From Pseudomonadota bacterium (GTDB lineage: Bacteria > Pseudomonadota > Alphaproteobacteria > Caulobacterales > Caulobacteraceae), in contig JAFECT010000004.1 of NCBI GenBank assembly GCA_018241995.1, positions 124,001 through 188,000 on the forward strand: 64,000 nucleotides of DNA. Direction: 5' to 3'. This document shows positions 28,227 through 36,755 of this stretch, piece after piece. The number at the start of each line of letters is the position of its first letter. Position 1 is the stretch's first letter. The position numbers and the translations under genes are program-made. Below the pieces are notes generated by a model. The model was not told the origin of the DNA and ran no database searches. It saw only the letters and a list, made by a program, of their open reading frames with translations.

Positions 28227-29180
28227 CTAGACCGGCCGGCTCATGCGCACGCGGCGCACGGTGCGGTTGGACGAGGTCATCACCAGGGTGTGGGTGGTCA
28301 CGAGGCCGCGCTCATAGCGCACGCCGTCCAGCATGGCGCCCTTGGTCACGCCGGTGGCGGCGAAGATGGCGTCGGTCTTGACCAGTTCGTTCAGCGTATA
28401 TTTGCGGTCGAAGTCGGTCAGGCCCAGGCGCTCGGCCCGGCCGCGCTCGTCGTCGTTGCGGAACACCAGGCGGCCCTGGAATTGGCCGCCGACGCACTTC
28501 AAGGCCGCGCAGGCCAGCACGCCCTCCGGCGCCCCGCCCTGGCCGATATAGATGTCGACGCCGGTCTCCGGCTCGGCGGTGTGGATCACGCCGGCCACGT
28601 CGCCGTCGGTGATCAGCAGCACCCGCGCCCCGACCTTGCGCAAGCCCGCGATGATCTCCGCATGGCGCGGGCGGTCGAGCACGCAGGCGGTCAGTTCGTG
28701 GATCGGCACGCCCTTGGCCTTGGCCAGGGCCATGGCGTTGTCCGCCGCGCTGGCGTCCAGGTCGATCACGCCCTCGGCGTAGCCCGGGCCGATGGCGATC
28801 TTGTCCATGTAGGTGTCGGGCGCGTGCAGCATGCCGCCGGCCGGCGAGATGGCCAGCACCGCCAGGGCATTGGCCATGGCCTTGGCGGTCAGGGTCGTGC
28901 CTTCCAGCGGGTCCAGCGCGATGTCCACCGCCGGGCCTTTGCCGGAGCCGACCTTCTCGCCGATGTAAAGCATCGGCGCCTCGTCGCGCTCGCCCTCGCC
29001 GATGACGATGGTGCCGTCGATATCGAGGCTGTTCAGGGCCGTGCGCATGGCGTCCACGGCGACCTGGTCGGCGGCCTTCTCGTCCCCGCGCCCGGCGAGT
29101 TTGGCGGCGGCGATGGCGGCGGCTTCGGTCACGCGCACCGCGTCCAGCGCGAGATCGCGCTCGAAGTCGGAAGAAGGCAT
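28227..29180 (-). CDS. glpX: Class II fructose-1,6-bisphosphatase GlpX
   Basis: Hydrolyses fructose-1,6-bisphosphate to fructose-6-phosphate in gluconeogenesis, using divalent metal. The 317-aa protein has GEGERDEAPMLYIGEKVG, DPLEGTTLTAKAM, ITDGDVAG and YIGQGGAPEGVLACAA, the signature blocks of the family. The ATG at 29180 follows AGGAGA by 5 nt; the in-frame extension to 29417 is an antisense shadow of the neighbouring lipoprotein gene. recJ follows it in the same direction. Confidence 0.95.
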   Translation of the reverse strand: MPSSDFERDLALDAVRVTEAAAIAAAKLAGRGDEKAADQVAVDAMRTALNSLDIDGTIVIGEGERDEAPMLYIGEKVGSGKGPAVDIALDPLEGTTLTAKAMANALAVLAISPAGGMLHAPDTYMDKIAIGPGYAEGVIDLDASAADNAMALAKAKGVPIHELTACVLDRPRHAEIIAGLRKVGARVLLITDGDVAGVIHTAEPETGVDIYIGQGGAPEGVLACAALKCVGGQFQGRLVFRNDDERGRAERLGLTDFDRKYTLNELVKTDAIFAATGVTKGAMLDGVRYERGLVTTHTLVMTSSNRTVRRVRMSRPV

Positions 29181-29257
29181 CAAGGTCTCCTGAACAGGCA
29201 GTCTGAATTGATTCGGCGTCAGGCCCGGTCGTACGCCGCGCCCGAGCGGTCCGGGTG

Positions 29258-29710
29258 TTACTTGGGCGCCTGGGCCGGCGGGGTGGCGGCTTCGCGCATC
29301 GCCTTGGCGAAGGCTTCGGTCTGGGCCTCTGCGTCGGGCGGGGCCTGCACGGCCATGGCGGGGTCGATGGCCGAACGCGCCTGCGCCGCCCACGCGTCGG
29401 TGCAGCACAGGGTCCATTGCAGCTGCGACGCCTCGCCCAGCAGCTGGACCTGGTCGGCCTCCACCGCCTTGGCCTCGGTCGAGACGGCGGCGGGCGTGGG
29501 CACATTGGTCGGGGCGGCAGGGAATTGCGACCAGCGCGGATAAGGCAGGTCCATGTGCTCGACCCTGGTCACCGAGGCGGCGGCGGACGAGGTCGTGTCG
29601 GTCTTGCCGGCGAACGACGCGCAGCCGGAAACCAGCGCCGCGCAGCCGATCGCGAGCGCGATCAGGGCGGTCTTTCCAAGCTCGGTCTTGTGCGGAAGTC
29701 CGATCGTCAT
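29258..29710 (-). CDS. Small lipoprotein of unknown function
   Basis: A 150-aa protein with a lipoprotein signal (ALAIGCAALVSGC, lipidated Cys near residue 30) and a mature part without a recognised domain; it contains an unusual CC pair in QWTLCCTDAW and an Ala/Pro-rich C-terminus. The conserved-looking core VEHMDLPYPRWSQFP may mark a narrow alphaproteobacterial family. The ATG at 29710 is the one that exposes the signal. It is divergent from phaC and precedes glpX by 77 bp. Confidence 0.7.
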   Translation of the reverse strand: MTIGLPHKTELGKTALIALAIGCAALVSGCASFAGKTDTTSSAAASVTRVEHMDLPYPRWSQFPAAPTNVPTPAAVSTEAKAVEADQVQLLGEASQLQWTLCCTDAWAAQARSAIDPAMAVQAPPDAEAQTEAFAKAMREAATPPAQAPK

Positions 29711-29792
29711 AAAAAGCGACGCTCGCCGTTCGTGTTCCTTTCGCTCATAAGCGATCCGGACGGGCGGCGGAAGGCCGAAAGGGAGCATCGGC

Positions 29793-31820
29793 ATGGCGGA
29801 CGAGGGCGGCGTGAGCAAGAAGGCCAAGGCGGCCAAGGCTGAAGCCAAGGGCAAGACCTCCGCGGCGCCCAAGGCCAGGAAGGCGGCCAAGCACGTCAAG
29901 ACCGAAGGCAAGGCCAAGCCTGCCGCCGAACCCAGGCCCTCCCCTCGCCCCGAGGCGCCCCAACAGCCGCACCCGGAAGCCGCGCGCTCGGCCGACGCCC
30001 GCGCCTCGGTCTCGGCGGACGCGGCCTATGAGTTCAACCTGCTCGACCCCGGCAAGCGCGAGGCGATCGAGACCCTGTCGCTGAACCTGGCCAAGGCGGC
30101 GCTCACCGCCCAGCAGGCGATCGCCGAAGCGGCCCTCTCCCAGGCCGACCGTCCCAAGGCCCTGTCGCCCGACCCCTTCAATGTCGCCCCGGCCATGACC
30201 GAGGTGATGGGCCGCCTGGCCGCCAACCCCGACCGCCTGTTCAAGGCCCAGGCCGACCTGTTCGGCCGCTACATGGACCTGTGGCAGTCCGCCGCCCGCC
30301 GGGCCGCAGGCGAGAGCGCGGAAACGGTCGCCGCCCCGCAGAAGGGCGACAAGCGCTTCAACGATCCGGAATGGAGCGACAATCCGGTCTTCGACGTGAT
30401 GAAACAGTCCTACCTCGTCACTTCCGACTGGCTGAACAGCCTGGTCTCGGGCGTGGAGGGCGTGGACCACCTGACCAAGCGCCGGGTCGAGTTCTTCACC
30501 AAGCTGCTGACCGACGCCTTTTCGCCCACCAATTTCCTGGCTTCCAATCCCGCCGCATTGCGCGAGCTGGCCGCGACCAATGGCGAAAGCCTGGTCCGCG
30601 GCATGGAGCAGTTCGCCAAGGACATCGAGCGCGGCCAGGGCAAGTTGGCCATCAGCCAGACCGACGCCTCGCGTTTCAAGGTCGGTGAGAACGTCGCCAC
30701 GGCGCCCGGCAAGGTGGTCTGGCGCGACGAGCTCTATGAGCTGCTACAGTTCGATCCGACGACCGAGCAGGTGCGCGAGACGCCGCTGCTGATCTTCCCG
30801 CCCTGGATCAACAAGTTCTACATCCTGGACCTCAGAGCCGAGAACTCGATGATCCGCTGGCTGACCAGCCAGGGCTTCACCGTGTTCGTCACCTCCTGGG
30901 TCAATCCGGGGCCGGAACTCGCGGCCAAGTCCTTCGCCGACTACATGCAGGGCGGCATCTACTCGGCCTCGGCCAAGGTGATGGAGCAGTGTGGCGTCGA
31001 TCGGGTGAACACCGTCGGCTACTGCATCGGCGGCACGATGCTGGGCGCCAGCCTCGCCCACATGGCGGCCAAGGGCGACAAGCGCATCAACTCCGCCACC
31101 TTCTTCGCCGCCCAGCACGATTTCTCCGAGGCCGGTGACCTGCTGCTCTTCACCGACGAAGCCTGGCTGGCCGAAGTCGAAAAGCGCATGGACGAGGCGG
31201 GCGGCGTGCTGCCGGGCTCGGCCATGGCCGACACCTTCAACGCCCTGCGCGCCAACGACCTGATCTGGTCGTTCTTCATTTCCAACTACCTGATGGGCAA
31301 GGAGCCGCCGGCCTTCGACCTGCTCTACTGGAACTCCGACCAGACGCGCATGCCCAAGGCGCTGCACATGTTCTACCTGCGCAACTTCTATGGCCGGAAT
31401 GCTCTGTCGAAGGGCGAGATGGAGCTGGATGGGGTGAAGCTCGACCTCGGCGCGGTGAAGATCCCGCTCTATTTCCAGGCCAGCCGCGAGGACCACATCG
31501 CCCCCGCCCGCTCGGTCTACAAGAGCGCGCGCAGGTTCGGCGGCCCAACCACCTTCTCGCTGGCGGGCTCCGGACATATCGCGGGCGTCATCAACGCCCC
31601 GGCCGCCAAGAAGTACCAGCACTGGGAAAACCCCGCCCTCCCCGCCACCTTCGAGGAGTGGTTCGCCGGCGCGGTGGAGAAGCCCGGCTCATGGTGGCCG
31701 CACTGGGCCGAGTGGCTGCACGCCAAGTCCGGGCCGATGGTCCCCGCCCGTGACCCGCTCAAGGGCCCGCTGAAGCCGCTCGGAGACGCGCCGGGTGACT
31801 ATGTGAAGGTGCGCTCTTGA
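29793..31820 (+). CDS. phaC: Poly(3-hydroxyalkanoate) synthase, class I, with Lys/Ala-rich N-terminal tail
   Basis: Polymerises 3-hydroxyacyl-CoA into PHB/PHA storage granules. The 675-aa product has the class I core from about residue 85, the lipase-like box GYCIGGT with nucleophile Cys411, and the later catalytic Asp and His regions (ASREDHIAPARS; LAGSGHIAGVIN). Class I synthases are usually near 590 residues; the extra length here is a roughly 75-residue tail rich in Lys, Ala and Pro (KKAKAAKAEAKGK and similar). GGGAG lies 8 nt before the ATG. The next gene overlaps by 4 bp. Confidence 0.93.
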   Translation: MADEGGVSKKAKAAKAEAKGKTSAAPKARKAAKHVKTEGKAKPAAEPRPSPRPEAPQQPHPEAARSADARASVSADAAYEFNLLDPGKREAIETLSLNLAKAALTAQQAIAEAALSQADRPKALSPDPFNVAPAMTEVMGRLAANPDRLFKAQADLFGRYMDLWQSAARRAAGESAETVAAPQKGDKRFNDPEWSDNPVFDVMKQSYLVTSDWLNSLVSGVEGVDHLTKRRVEFFTKLLTDAFSPTNFLASNPAALRELAATNGESLVRGMEQFAKDIERGQGKLAISQTDASRFKVGENVATAPGKVVWRDELYELLQFDPTTEQVRETPLLIFPPWINKFYILDLRAENSMIRWLTSQGFTVFVTSWVNPGPELAAKSFADYMQGGIYSASAKVMEQCGVDRVNTVGYCIGGTMLGASLAHMAAKGDKRINSATFFAAQHDFSEAGDLLLFTDEAWLAEVEKRMDEAGGVLPGSAMADTFNALRANDLIWSFFISNYLMGKEPPAFDLLYWNSDQTRMPKALHMFYLRNFYGRNALSKGEMELDGVKLDLGAVKIPLYFQASREDHIAPARSVYKSARRFGGPTTFSLAGSGHIAGVINAPAAKKYQHWENPALPATFEEWFAGAVEKPGSWWPHWAEWLHAKSGPMVPARDPLKGPLKPLGDAPGDYVKVRS

Positions 31821-32203
31821 TCGAGGTCGATCCGAAGAAGGTCGCCCAGGCCAACCTGTTCCTGGCGCTTTCCACCGGCCTGGCGCTCGTGGTGCTGGTG
31901 CTGGCCGCCTGGGTCAGCGCGCCGGTCGACATGCGCTGGCGGCCGGTGATCGTGGCCCCCGCCGTGGTCGCGGCCTACCTGCTGATCAATCGCTTCCTGC
32001 TGAAGCGCCCGCCGAACGCGCCTCTCGCCCAGCCGGGCTCGCCTGTGACCCTGATGCTGTCGGCGATCCTGCCGATGATCCTGATCGCGTGCGCCGTCGC
32101 AGCGATCCTCTGGCCCGGCCATGACTTCACCCTCGCCGCGATCGTGGGCGGGGTCCTGTTCGGGTTGACGGTGGAGTCGGCGCTTAGCGCGCGGAAGACG
32201 TAG
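31817..32203 (+). CDS. Small integral membrane protein downstream of phaC
   Basis: 128 aa with four hydrophobic segments (about residues 12-35, 40-60, 75-98 and 102-118). It starts with TTG overlapping the phaC stop (TTGA), so it is translationally coupled to phaC. No recognised family. The coupling suggests, but does not prove, a link with storage-polymer metabolism. Confidence 0.65.
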   Translation: MIEVDPKKVAQANLFLALSTGLALVVLVLAAWVSAPVDMRWRPVIVAPAVVAAYLLINRFLLKRPPNAPLAQPGSPVTLMLSAILPMILIACAVAAILWPGHDFTLAAIVGGVLFGLTVESALSARKT

Positions 32204-32224
32204 GCGGCGCCTGGGCGTTTCAGC

Positions 32225-33421
32225 TCACGACGTTGATGGCTCGCTCGCGCTCCGCCTCGACCAAAATTTAAGCAGCAACGCCATCGTGAGGCAGGCGCCC
32301 AGCCCCAGCCCGCCGTCGGCCAGGTACATCAAAGGCAATCCGCCGGCCCCGTACGCCTGCCCGTCCAGATACTGCATGTAGGCGATCGGCAGGGAGGAGG
32401 CGGAGTTCAGCAGTCCGAACTGGGTCGCGGCGAAGGGGTTGTTCTCGCCGAGCGACTGCAGCGCGATGACGGTCACCATCGACAGCGCCGCGGATTGCGC
32501 GACGTTCTGGCCGATCATCGCCGCAGCGAACAAGGCGGGCGTATGCGGCAGGACAATCAGGCTGAGCGTGAACAGCGCCCCGACTATCCCGACCAGCAGA
32601 TACAGCCTGCGCACCGGCGCGCGGCGGGCCAACGGTGGAACCATCAGGCTGCCGACCAGCCCCGCGGCGATGGCCGCCGCGCCGCCCATCACGGCCACGA
32701 AGCTTTCGGGCGCATGATAGTCCCGCCCCAGCCCGCCCAGCGTGTTCGTCAGGGCGAAGGAGGCGGCCGGAACCGCGAACAGCATCAGCGTTTGGGCCAC
32801 GACCGGACGCCTGACCAGCACCGACAGGTCACCGAAGAACTGGCCGAAGCTTTCACGCGCGAGACGCCCATCCGGCGGCGGGCACGGCGTCACCGCATAG
32901 ATCAACAGCGGCGCCAGCACCGGCGCCGCAAGCAAGGCGGCCGCCAAGGGCGCGGGCATTCCGCGGATCACGCCGATCCCAATCATGGCCAGGACGCCAA
33001 AACCGGTGATGTTGGCCACCACCATCCAGGCGCCCAGGGTCGCGTCGTGCGCCTTGTCGATCATCCCGCCGAGCCAGCCGCCGACGGCGATGGTGTTCGC
33101 CGAGCCGCCCCCGGTCGCCAGAACCAAGCCGATGGCCAGCAGCGTGAGGTTCGAGCCGGCCGCGACCGCCACTCCGGCGCCGAGCGCGGCCGTCACGCAG
33201 CAGGCGACCGCATAGGTTCGCCGCCGAAACCAGACGTCGAACAGCGGTCCCAGCAGAAACACGGCCACGCTGGCGATCAGAGCCAGGGTGGTGAGCTGGG
33301 CGATGTCCGGCTCAGGCACGTTCCGCGCGGCCAGCCACTGCGGCATGGTCAGGAGCGCCAAGCCTCCGGTGAGGCCCAGCGGCAGATTGGCGAATCCCAG
33401 CGCCCAGACCGGCAACCGCAT
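32225..33421 (-). CDS. MFS transporter (AmpG/PAT-like)
   Basis: A 398-aa protein with 12 predicted TM helices in two halves and a short central loop (about residues 185-205). The N-terminal layout (LGFANLPLGLTGGLALLTMP, then LLGPLFDVWFRRRTY, the A-like motif) resembles the AmpG/acetyl-CoA-transporter branch of MFS permeases. AmpG imports muropeptides, but no specific motif proves that substrate here. It converges on the phaC pair, with 21 bp between stops. Confidence 0.8.
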   Translation of the reverse strand: MRLPVWALGFANLPLGLTGGLALLTMPQWLAARNVPEPDIAQLTTLALIASVAVFLLGPLFDVWFRRRTYAVACCVTAALGAGVAVAAGSNLTLLAIGLVLATGGGSANTIAVGGWLGGMIDKAHDATLGAWMVVANITGFGVLAMIGIGVIRGMPAPLAAALLAAPVLAPLLIYAVTPCPPPDGRLARESFGQFFGDLSVLVRRPVVAQTLMLFAVPAASFALTNTLGGLGRDYHAPESFVAVMGGAAAIAAGLVGSLMVPPLARRAPVRRLYLLVGIVGALFTLSLIVLPHTPALFAAAMIGQNVAQSAALSMVTVIALQSLGENNPFAATQFGLLNSASSLPIAYMQYLDGQAYGAGGLPLMYLADGGLGLGACLTMALLLKFWSRRSASEPSTS

Positions 33422-33525
33422 CAGAAATCCCCTCCGTCCGCGCCGAACGGATCACGGGAACCCGCGCGCTCCAAGGAGAAACCGCTAAGGTCGACGCCGT
33501 CTTCGACGGCCTCGAACGCGCCGCC

Positions 33526-34029
33526 CTACCCCGGAATGAATTTCAGCGACGCGCCGTTGTTGCAGTAGCGCAGGCCTGTGGGCTTGGGGCCGTCGTCGAA
33601 GACGTGGCCCTGGTGCCCCAGGCATTGGGCGCAGGCGTAAGCCGTTCGGACTTCCAGTAGCTGCCGGTCGGTCTTCTTCACCAGGTTGGCGTCCCAGGCG
33701 CGGAAGAAGCTGGGCCACCCTGTGCCGGACTCGAACTTCCACTCGGACTTGAACAGCGGCAGGCCGCAGCCCAGGCACACGAAGGTCCCGTGCCGGTGTT
33801 CCTTCTCCAGCGGGCTCGTGCCGGCATACTCGGTCGCCTCGTGCCGCAGGATCGAATAGGCCAGGGGCGGCAGGCGCTTCTTCCATTCCGCGTCGCTGAT
33901 CTTGCGCCACGGCGAATTGGCGAAGTTGGCGGCGAGCGCCGGCATGGCGGTCAGGCCGCCCAGGCCCACGACGCCGAGGCCCAGGCTTCCGAACAGAACG
34001 GCGCGGCGATTGGTCAGCATCTGGCTCAA
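33526..34029 (-). CDS. msrB: Exported methionine-R-sulfoxide reductase MsrB
   Basis: Repairs R-sulfoxides of methionine. The 167-aa protein has a twin-arginine-like leader (TNRRAVLFGSLGLGVVGLGG, cut near APALA), then the MsrB domain: zinc ligands C85/C88 and C133/C136 (CLGCG, CAQCLGHQGHVF), SGTGWPSF and the catalytic C156 in RYCNNGASLKF. This points to a periplasmic enzyme, unlike the usual cytoplasmic MsrB. A start at 34020 (MLTNRR) is equally possible. Confidence 0.9.
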   Translation of the reverse strand: MSQMLTNRRAVLFGSLGLGVVGLGGLTAMPALAANFANSPWRKISDAEWKKRLPPLAYSILRHEATEYAGTSPLEKEHRHGTFVCLGCGLPLFKSEWKFESGTGWPSFFRAWDANLVKKTDRQLLEVRTAYACAQCLGHQGHVFDDGPKPTGLRYCNNGASLKFIPG

Positions 34030-34147
34030 GCTCCCGGCTTCGATAAGGCTAGATACGCCTCGAACGCGCGGATGGATGCAATCCCGGCGCTACAGTCCAG
34101 CCTGATGCGACGGACGTCGGACCCGGCGCGCCGAGCGGAGGCGCCCG

Positions 34148-34585
34148 CTAGAGGTCGAGCACGAGGCGCGGCCGGGGCCACGTCACGAAGGCGCCGCCGG
34201 GCTGAACCCCGTCATCGCTCGCGCCCATGCGCCGATAGAAGCCCACGGCGCCGGGGTTGGAGACGATCACCACCTGGCGGGCCGCTCTCGCCCGGGCCTG
34301 CGCAGCCATATGCTTGAACAGGGCCACGCCCAGTCCCTCGCCCTGACGGGCATCGTCGATGAAGAAAAGGTCGAGGTCCAGGCGCTCGCCGTCCAGAGCC
34401 TCCAGGCTATGGAAGCCGGCCACGCCGCGCTCGTCCTCGATCAGCCAGACCTCCGGGCCCGGCGCCCAGGTCGCGGCATAGGCGTCGATCATCGCTCGCG
34501 CCTGAGGCTCCGCATAGCCGTTGGAGCCGCGCATGATCTCTCGCAGACGCTCAGTGTCGGCGGGAGCGGCCCGGCGGAAGTTCAT
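34148..34585 (-). CDS. GNAT-family N-acetyltransferase
   Basis: A 145-aa single GNAT domain: N-terminal [18 protein letters not shown], acetyl-CoA loop [17 protein letters not shown] (Q/R-x-x-G-x-G/A pattern, slightly atypical) and a C-terminal [18 protein letters not shown]. The ATG at 34585 overlaps the argC stop by 4 bp, so the two are translated together; the link to arginine synthesis is positional only. The acceptor substrate is unknown. Confidence 0.8.
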   Translation of the reverse strand: MNFRRAAPADTERLREIMRGSNGYAEPQARAMIDAYAATWAPGPEVWLIEDERGVAGFHSLEALDGERLDLDLFFIDDARQGEGLGVALFKHMAAQARARAARQVVIVSNPGAVGFYRRMGASDDGVQPGGAFVTWPRPRLVLDL

Positions 34586-35520
34586 TCCAGCCCTGCGCCC
34601 TCGTCCAGGCCCAGCGCCAGGTTGAGGTTCTGCACCGCAGCCCCCGAGGCGCCCTTGCCCAGATTGTCGAGCAGGGCCACCAGGCGCGCCTGGCCGTCGT
34701 GCTCGCTGCCGAAGGCGTAGAGCTTCATGCGATTGGTGCCGTTCAGGCCTTCCGGATCCAGGGTCCGGGTCGCCGCCAGCTCTTCCTCGTCGGCCACGCT
34801 GATGAAGCGTTCGCCGGCATAGGCCTCGGCCAGGCACTCGCGCACCTCCGACAGGGGCGGATCGGTCGGCAGGGCCCACAGCTGCAGCGGAACCTCCACG
34901 ATCATGCCCTGGGCGTAGCGGCCGACCGAGGGCGCGAACAGCGGCGGTGAGACTAGGCCGCCGTACTCCTGCATCTCCGGCACATGCTTGTGACCGAGCG
35001 CGGTGGCGTAGATGCGGAAGGCGTCCTTGGTCCTGCCCTCTTCGAACTCGGCGATCATCGACTTGCCGCCGCCGGAATAGCCCGAGACCGCGTTGACGCT
35101 GACCGGATGCTCGGGCGGCAGGATGCCCGCCTCCACCAGCGGCCGGACCAGGGCGATGAAGCCGGTCGGATAGCAGCCGGGGTTGGCGATGCGGGTAGCG
35201 GCCGCGATCTCCTCGCGCTGGCCGCCGATCATCTCGGGAAAGCCGTAGGTCCAGCCCGCCGCCACGCGGTGCGCGGTGGAGGCGTCGATCACCTTGGTCG
35301 TGGCGTTCTCGATCAGGGCCACCGCCTCGCGCGCGGCGTCGTCGGGCAGGCACAGGATCACCGCGTCGGCGCCGTTCAGCAGCTCCGCCCGTGCGCCGGC
35401 GTCCTTGCGGCGCTCCGGCGCGATGCTCAGGAGTTCGAGGTCTCGCCGCCCCTCAAGCCGCGCACGGATCTGCAGGCCGGTCGTGCCCGCCTCGCCGTCT
35501 ATGAACACCTTGTGGGCCAT
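34582..35520 (-). CDS. argC: N-acetyl-gamma-glutamyl-phosphate reductase (type 2)
   Basis: NADPH-dependent third step of arginine biosynthesis. The 312-aa protein begins [19 protein letters not shown] (Rossmann loop of the short, type 2 ArgC class), has the catalytic Cys116 in [10 protein letters not shown] and the GHKHVPEM segment with its catalytic His. Length fits the type 2 group rather than the roughly 345-aa type 1. It lies downstream of rplM-rpsI beyond a strong terminator, so it probably has its own promoter in the 87-bp spacer. Confidence 0.93.
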   Translation of the reverse strand: MAHKVFIDGEAGTTGLQIRARLEGRRDLELLSIAPERRKDAGARAELLNGADAVILCLPDDAAREAVALIENATTKVIDASTAHRVAAGWTYGFPEMIGGQREEIAAATRIANPGCYPTGFIALVRPLVEAGILPPEHPVSVNAVSGYSGGGKSMIAEFEEGRTKDAFRIYATALGHKHVPEMQEYGGLVSPPLFAPSVGRYAQGMIVEVPLQLWALPTDPPLSEVRECLAEAYAGERFISVADEEELAATRTLDPEGLNGTNRMKLYAFGSEHDGQARLVALLDNLGKGASGAAVQNLNLALGLDEGAGLE

Positions 35521-35545
35521 GCCGCCCTCCTGAACCTTGGACCGG

Positions 35546-35582
35546 AAAAGAAAACGGGCGCCCCGGTCTCCCGGAGCGCCCG
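35546..35582 (-). terminator. Intrinsic terminator of rplM-rpsI
   Basis: On the minus strand a 12-bp stem (CGGGCGCTCCGG / CCGGGGCGCCCG with one mismatch, loop GAGA-like) is followed by TTTTCTTTT. It lies 26 bp after the rpsI stop and is the clearest intrinsic terminator in the window. Confidence 0.85.
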
Positions 35583-35607
35583 CTGTATCGCAGACCTTGA
35601 GACCGTA

Positions 35608-36099
35608 TTAGCGCTTCGAGAACTGGAAGCTGCGGCGGGCTTTCGCGCGGCCGTACTTCTTGCGCTCGACGACGCGCGAGTCGCGGGTCAGGAAGCCGGC
35701 GGCCTTCAGCGCGCCGCGCAGGCCGGGCTCGTAGTAGGTCAGAGCCTTGGAGATGGCGTGGCGGATGGCGCCGGCCTGGCCCGACAGGCCAGAACCTTCG
35801 ACGGTCGCGATCACGTCGAACTGGGTCGAGCGATCGGTGATGGCCATCGGCTGGGCGATCATCATGCGCAGCACGGGGCGCGCGAAATAGATCTCCTGGT
35901 CGCGGTCGTTGATGGTGATCTTGCCGGAGCCCGGCTTGATCCAGACGCGCGCGATGGCGTTCTTGCGCTTGCCGGTGGCGTAGGCGCGACCGAACTTGTC
36001 GATCTGCGGCTCGCGGGTCACCGCCTCGGGCGCCGGGTTGGAGGACAGGCTCTGCAGGGCGTCCATGCCCTGAGGAGCGGGAGCTTGCACGTCGGTCAT
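35608..36099 (-). CDS. rpsI: 30S ribosomal protein S9 (uS9)
   Basis: A 163-aa S9 with the conserved [38 protein letters not shown] block and the basic C-terminus [17 protein letters not shown] that reaches the P-site tRNA. The N-terminus has an extra roughly 35 acidic/Pro-rich residues before the core, common in alphaproteobacteria. It follows rplM by 5 bp. Confidence 0.97.
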   Translation of the reverse strand: MTDVQAPAPQGMDALQSLSSNPAPEAVTREPQIDKFGRAYATGKRKNAIARVWIKPGSGKITINDRDQEIYFARPVLRMMIAQPMAITDRSTQFDVIATVEGSGLSGQAGAIRHAISKALTYYEPGLRGALKAAGFLTRDSRVVERKKYGRAKARRSFQFSKR

Positions 36100-36104
36100 A
36101 TCGC

Positions 36105-36581
36105 TTACAGGCTCCGAGCGTTCTTGGCGTTCAGGGCCGCGAAGTCGATGACTTCCGGGCTCTGGGCTTCGTGGGGGTGTTCGCCGGCGGCGTAGATGCG
36201 CAGGTGCGTCATCTGCTTGCGGGCAAGCGGGCTTTCCTTGGGCAGCATGCGCTCCACCGCCTTCTCGAGCACGCGCTCGGGGAAGCGGCCGGCCAGGAGC
36301 TGGCCGGCGGTGCGCTGCTTGACGCCGCCCGGGTGGCCCGTGTGCCAGTAGAAGATCTTCTGTTCCAGCTTGCGGCCGGTGTACTTCACCTTGTCCGCGT
36401 TCACGACGACGACGTAGTCGCCGCAGTCCACGTGCGGGGTGTAGTCGGGGCGGTGCTTGCCGCGAAGACGCATGGCGATGAACGAAGCAAGGCGGCCGAC
36501 CACGGCGTCCTTCGCGTCGATCACGATCCACTTCTTCTCGACGTCCGCAGGCTTCAGCGAAGCCGTGGTCGATTTCAACAT
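36105..36581 (-). CDS. rplM: 50S ribosomal protein L13 (uL13)
   Basis: A 158-aa L13: [50 protein letters not shown] and AVERMLPK followed by [16 protein letters not shown], all conserved blocks. The ATG at 36581 gives the normal N-terminus; the in-frame extension to 36665 covers the promoter region. First gene of the rplM-rpsI pair. Confidence 0.97.
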   Translation of the reverse strand: MLKSTTASLKPADVEKKWIVIDAKDAVVGRLASFIAMRLRGKHRPDYTPHVDCGDYVVVVNADKVKYTGRKLEQKIFYWHTGHPGGVKQRTAGQLLAGRFPERVLEKAVERMLPKESPLARKQMTHLRIYAAGEHPHEAQSPEVIDFAALNAKNARSL

Positions 36582-36637
36582 GAGGTCGGATCCCAGTACG
36601 GCGGAAAAGCCGATGGGCCGCTCCGCGAGAGCGGGCG

Positions 36638-36665
36638 ATGTACAGGAGGCGCCCTGCCCCGTCAA
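36638..36665 (-). promoter_or_regulatory. Candidate housekeeping promoter of rplM-rpsI
   Basis: On the minus strand TTGACG (36660-36665) and GTACAT (36638-36643) are separated by 16 nt. TTGACG is the -35 favoured by the Caulobacter housekeeping sigma factor. The site lies about 57 bp before the rplM ATG. Prediction only. Confidence 0.4.
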
Positions 36666-36699
36666 CCGCAGTTTAGACGCAGGATTGGCGTCAGTATGC

Positions 36700-36739
36700 T
36701 GTTTTAAAACAACTTTCCGATTACGGTATGATAATACCG
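36700..36739. promoter_or_regulatory. Two palindromes between rplM and ctaA
   Basis: TGTTTTAAAACA (36700-36711) is a perfect 12-bp palindrome, and CGGTAT-GATA-ATACCG (36724-36739) is a 6-bp-arm inverted repeat. Both are AT-rich in a GC-rich genome. They sit downstream of ctaA and upstream of the rplM promoter, so they could be an operator for rplM or a weak ctaA stop. Confidence 0.35.
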
Positions 36740-36755
36740 CAAGAAAAGCGACACC

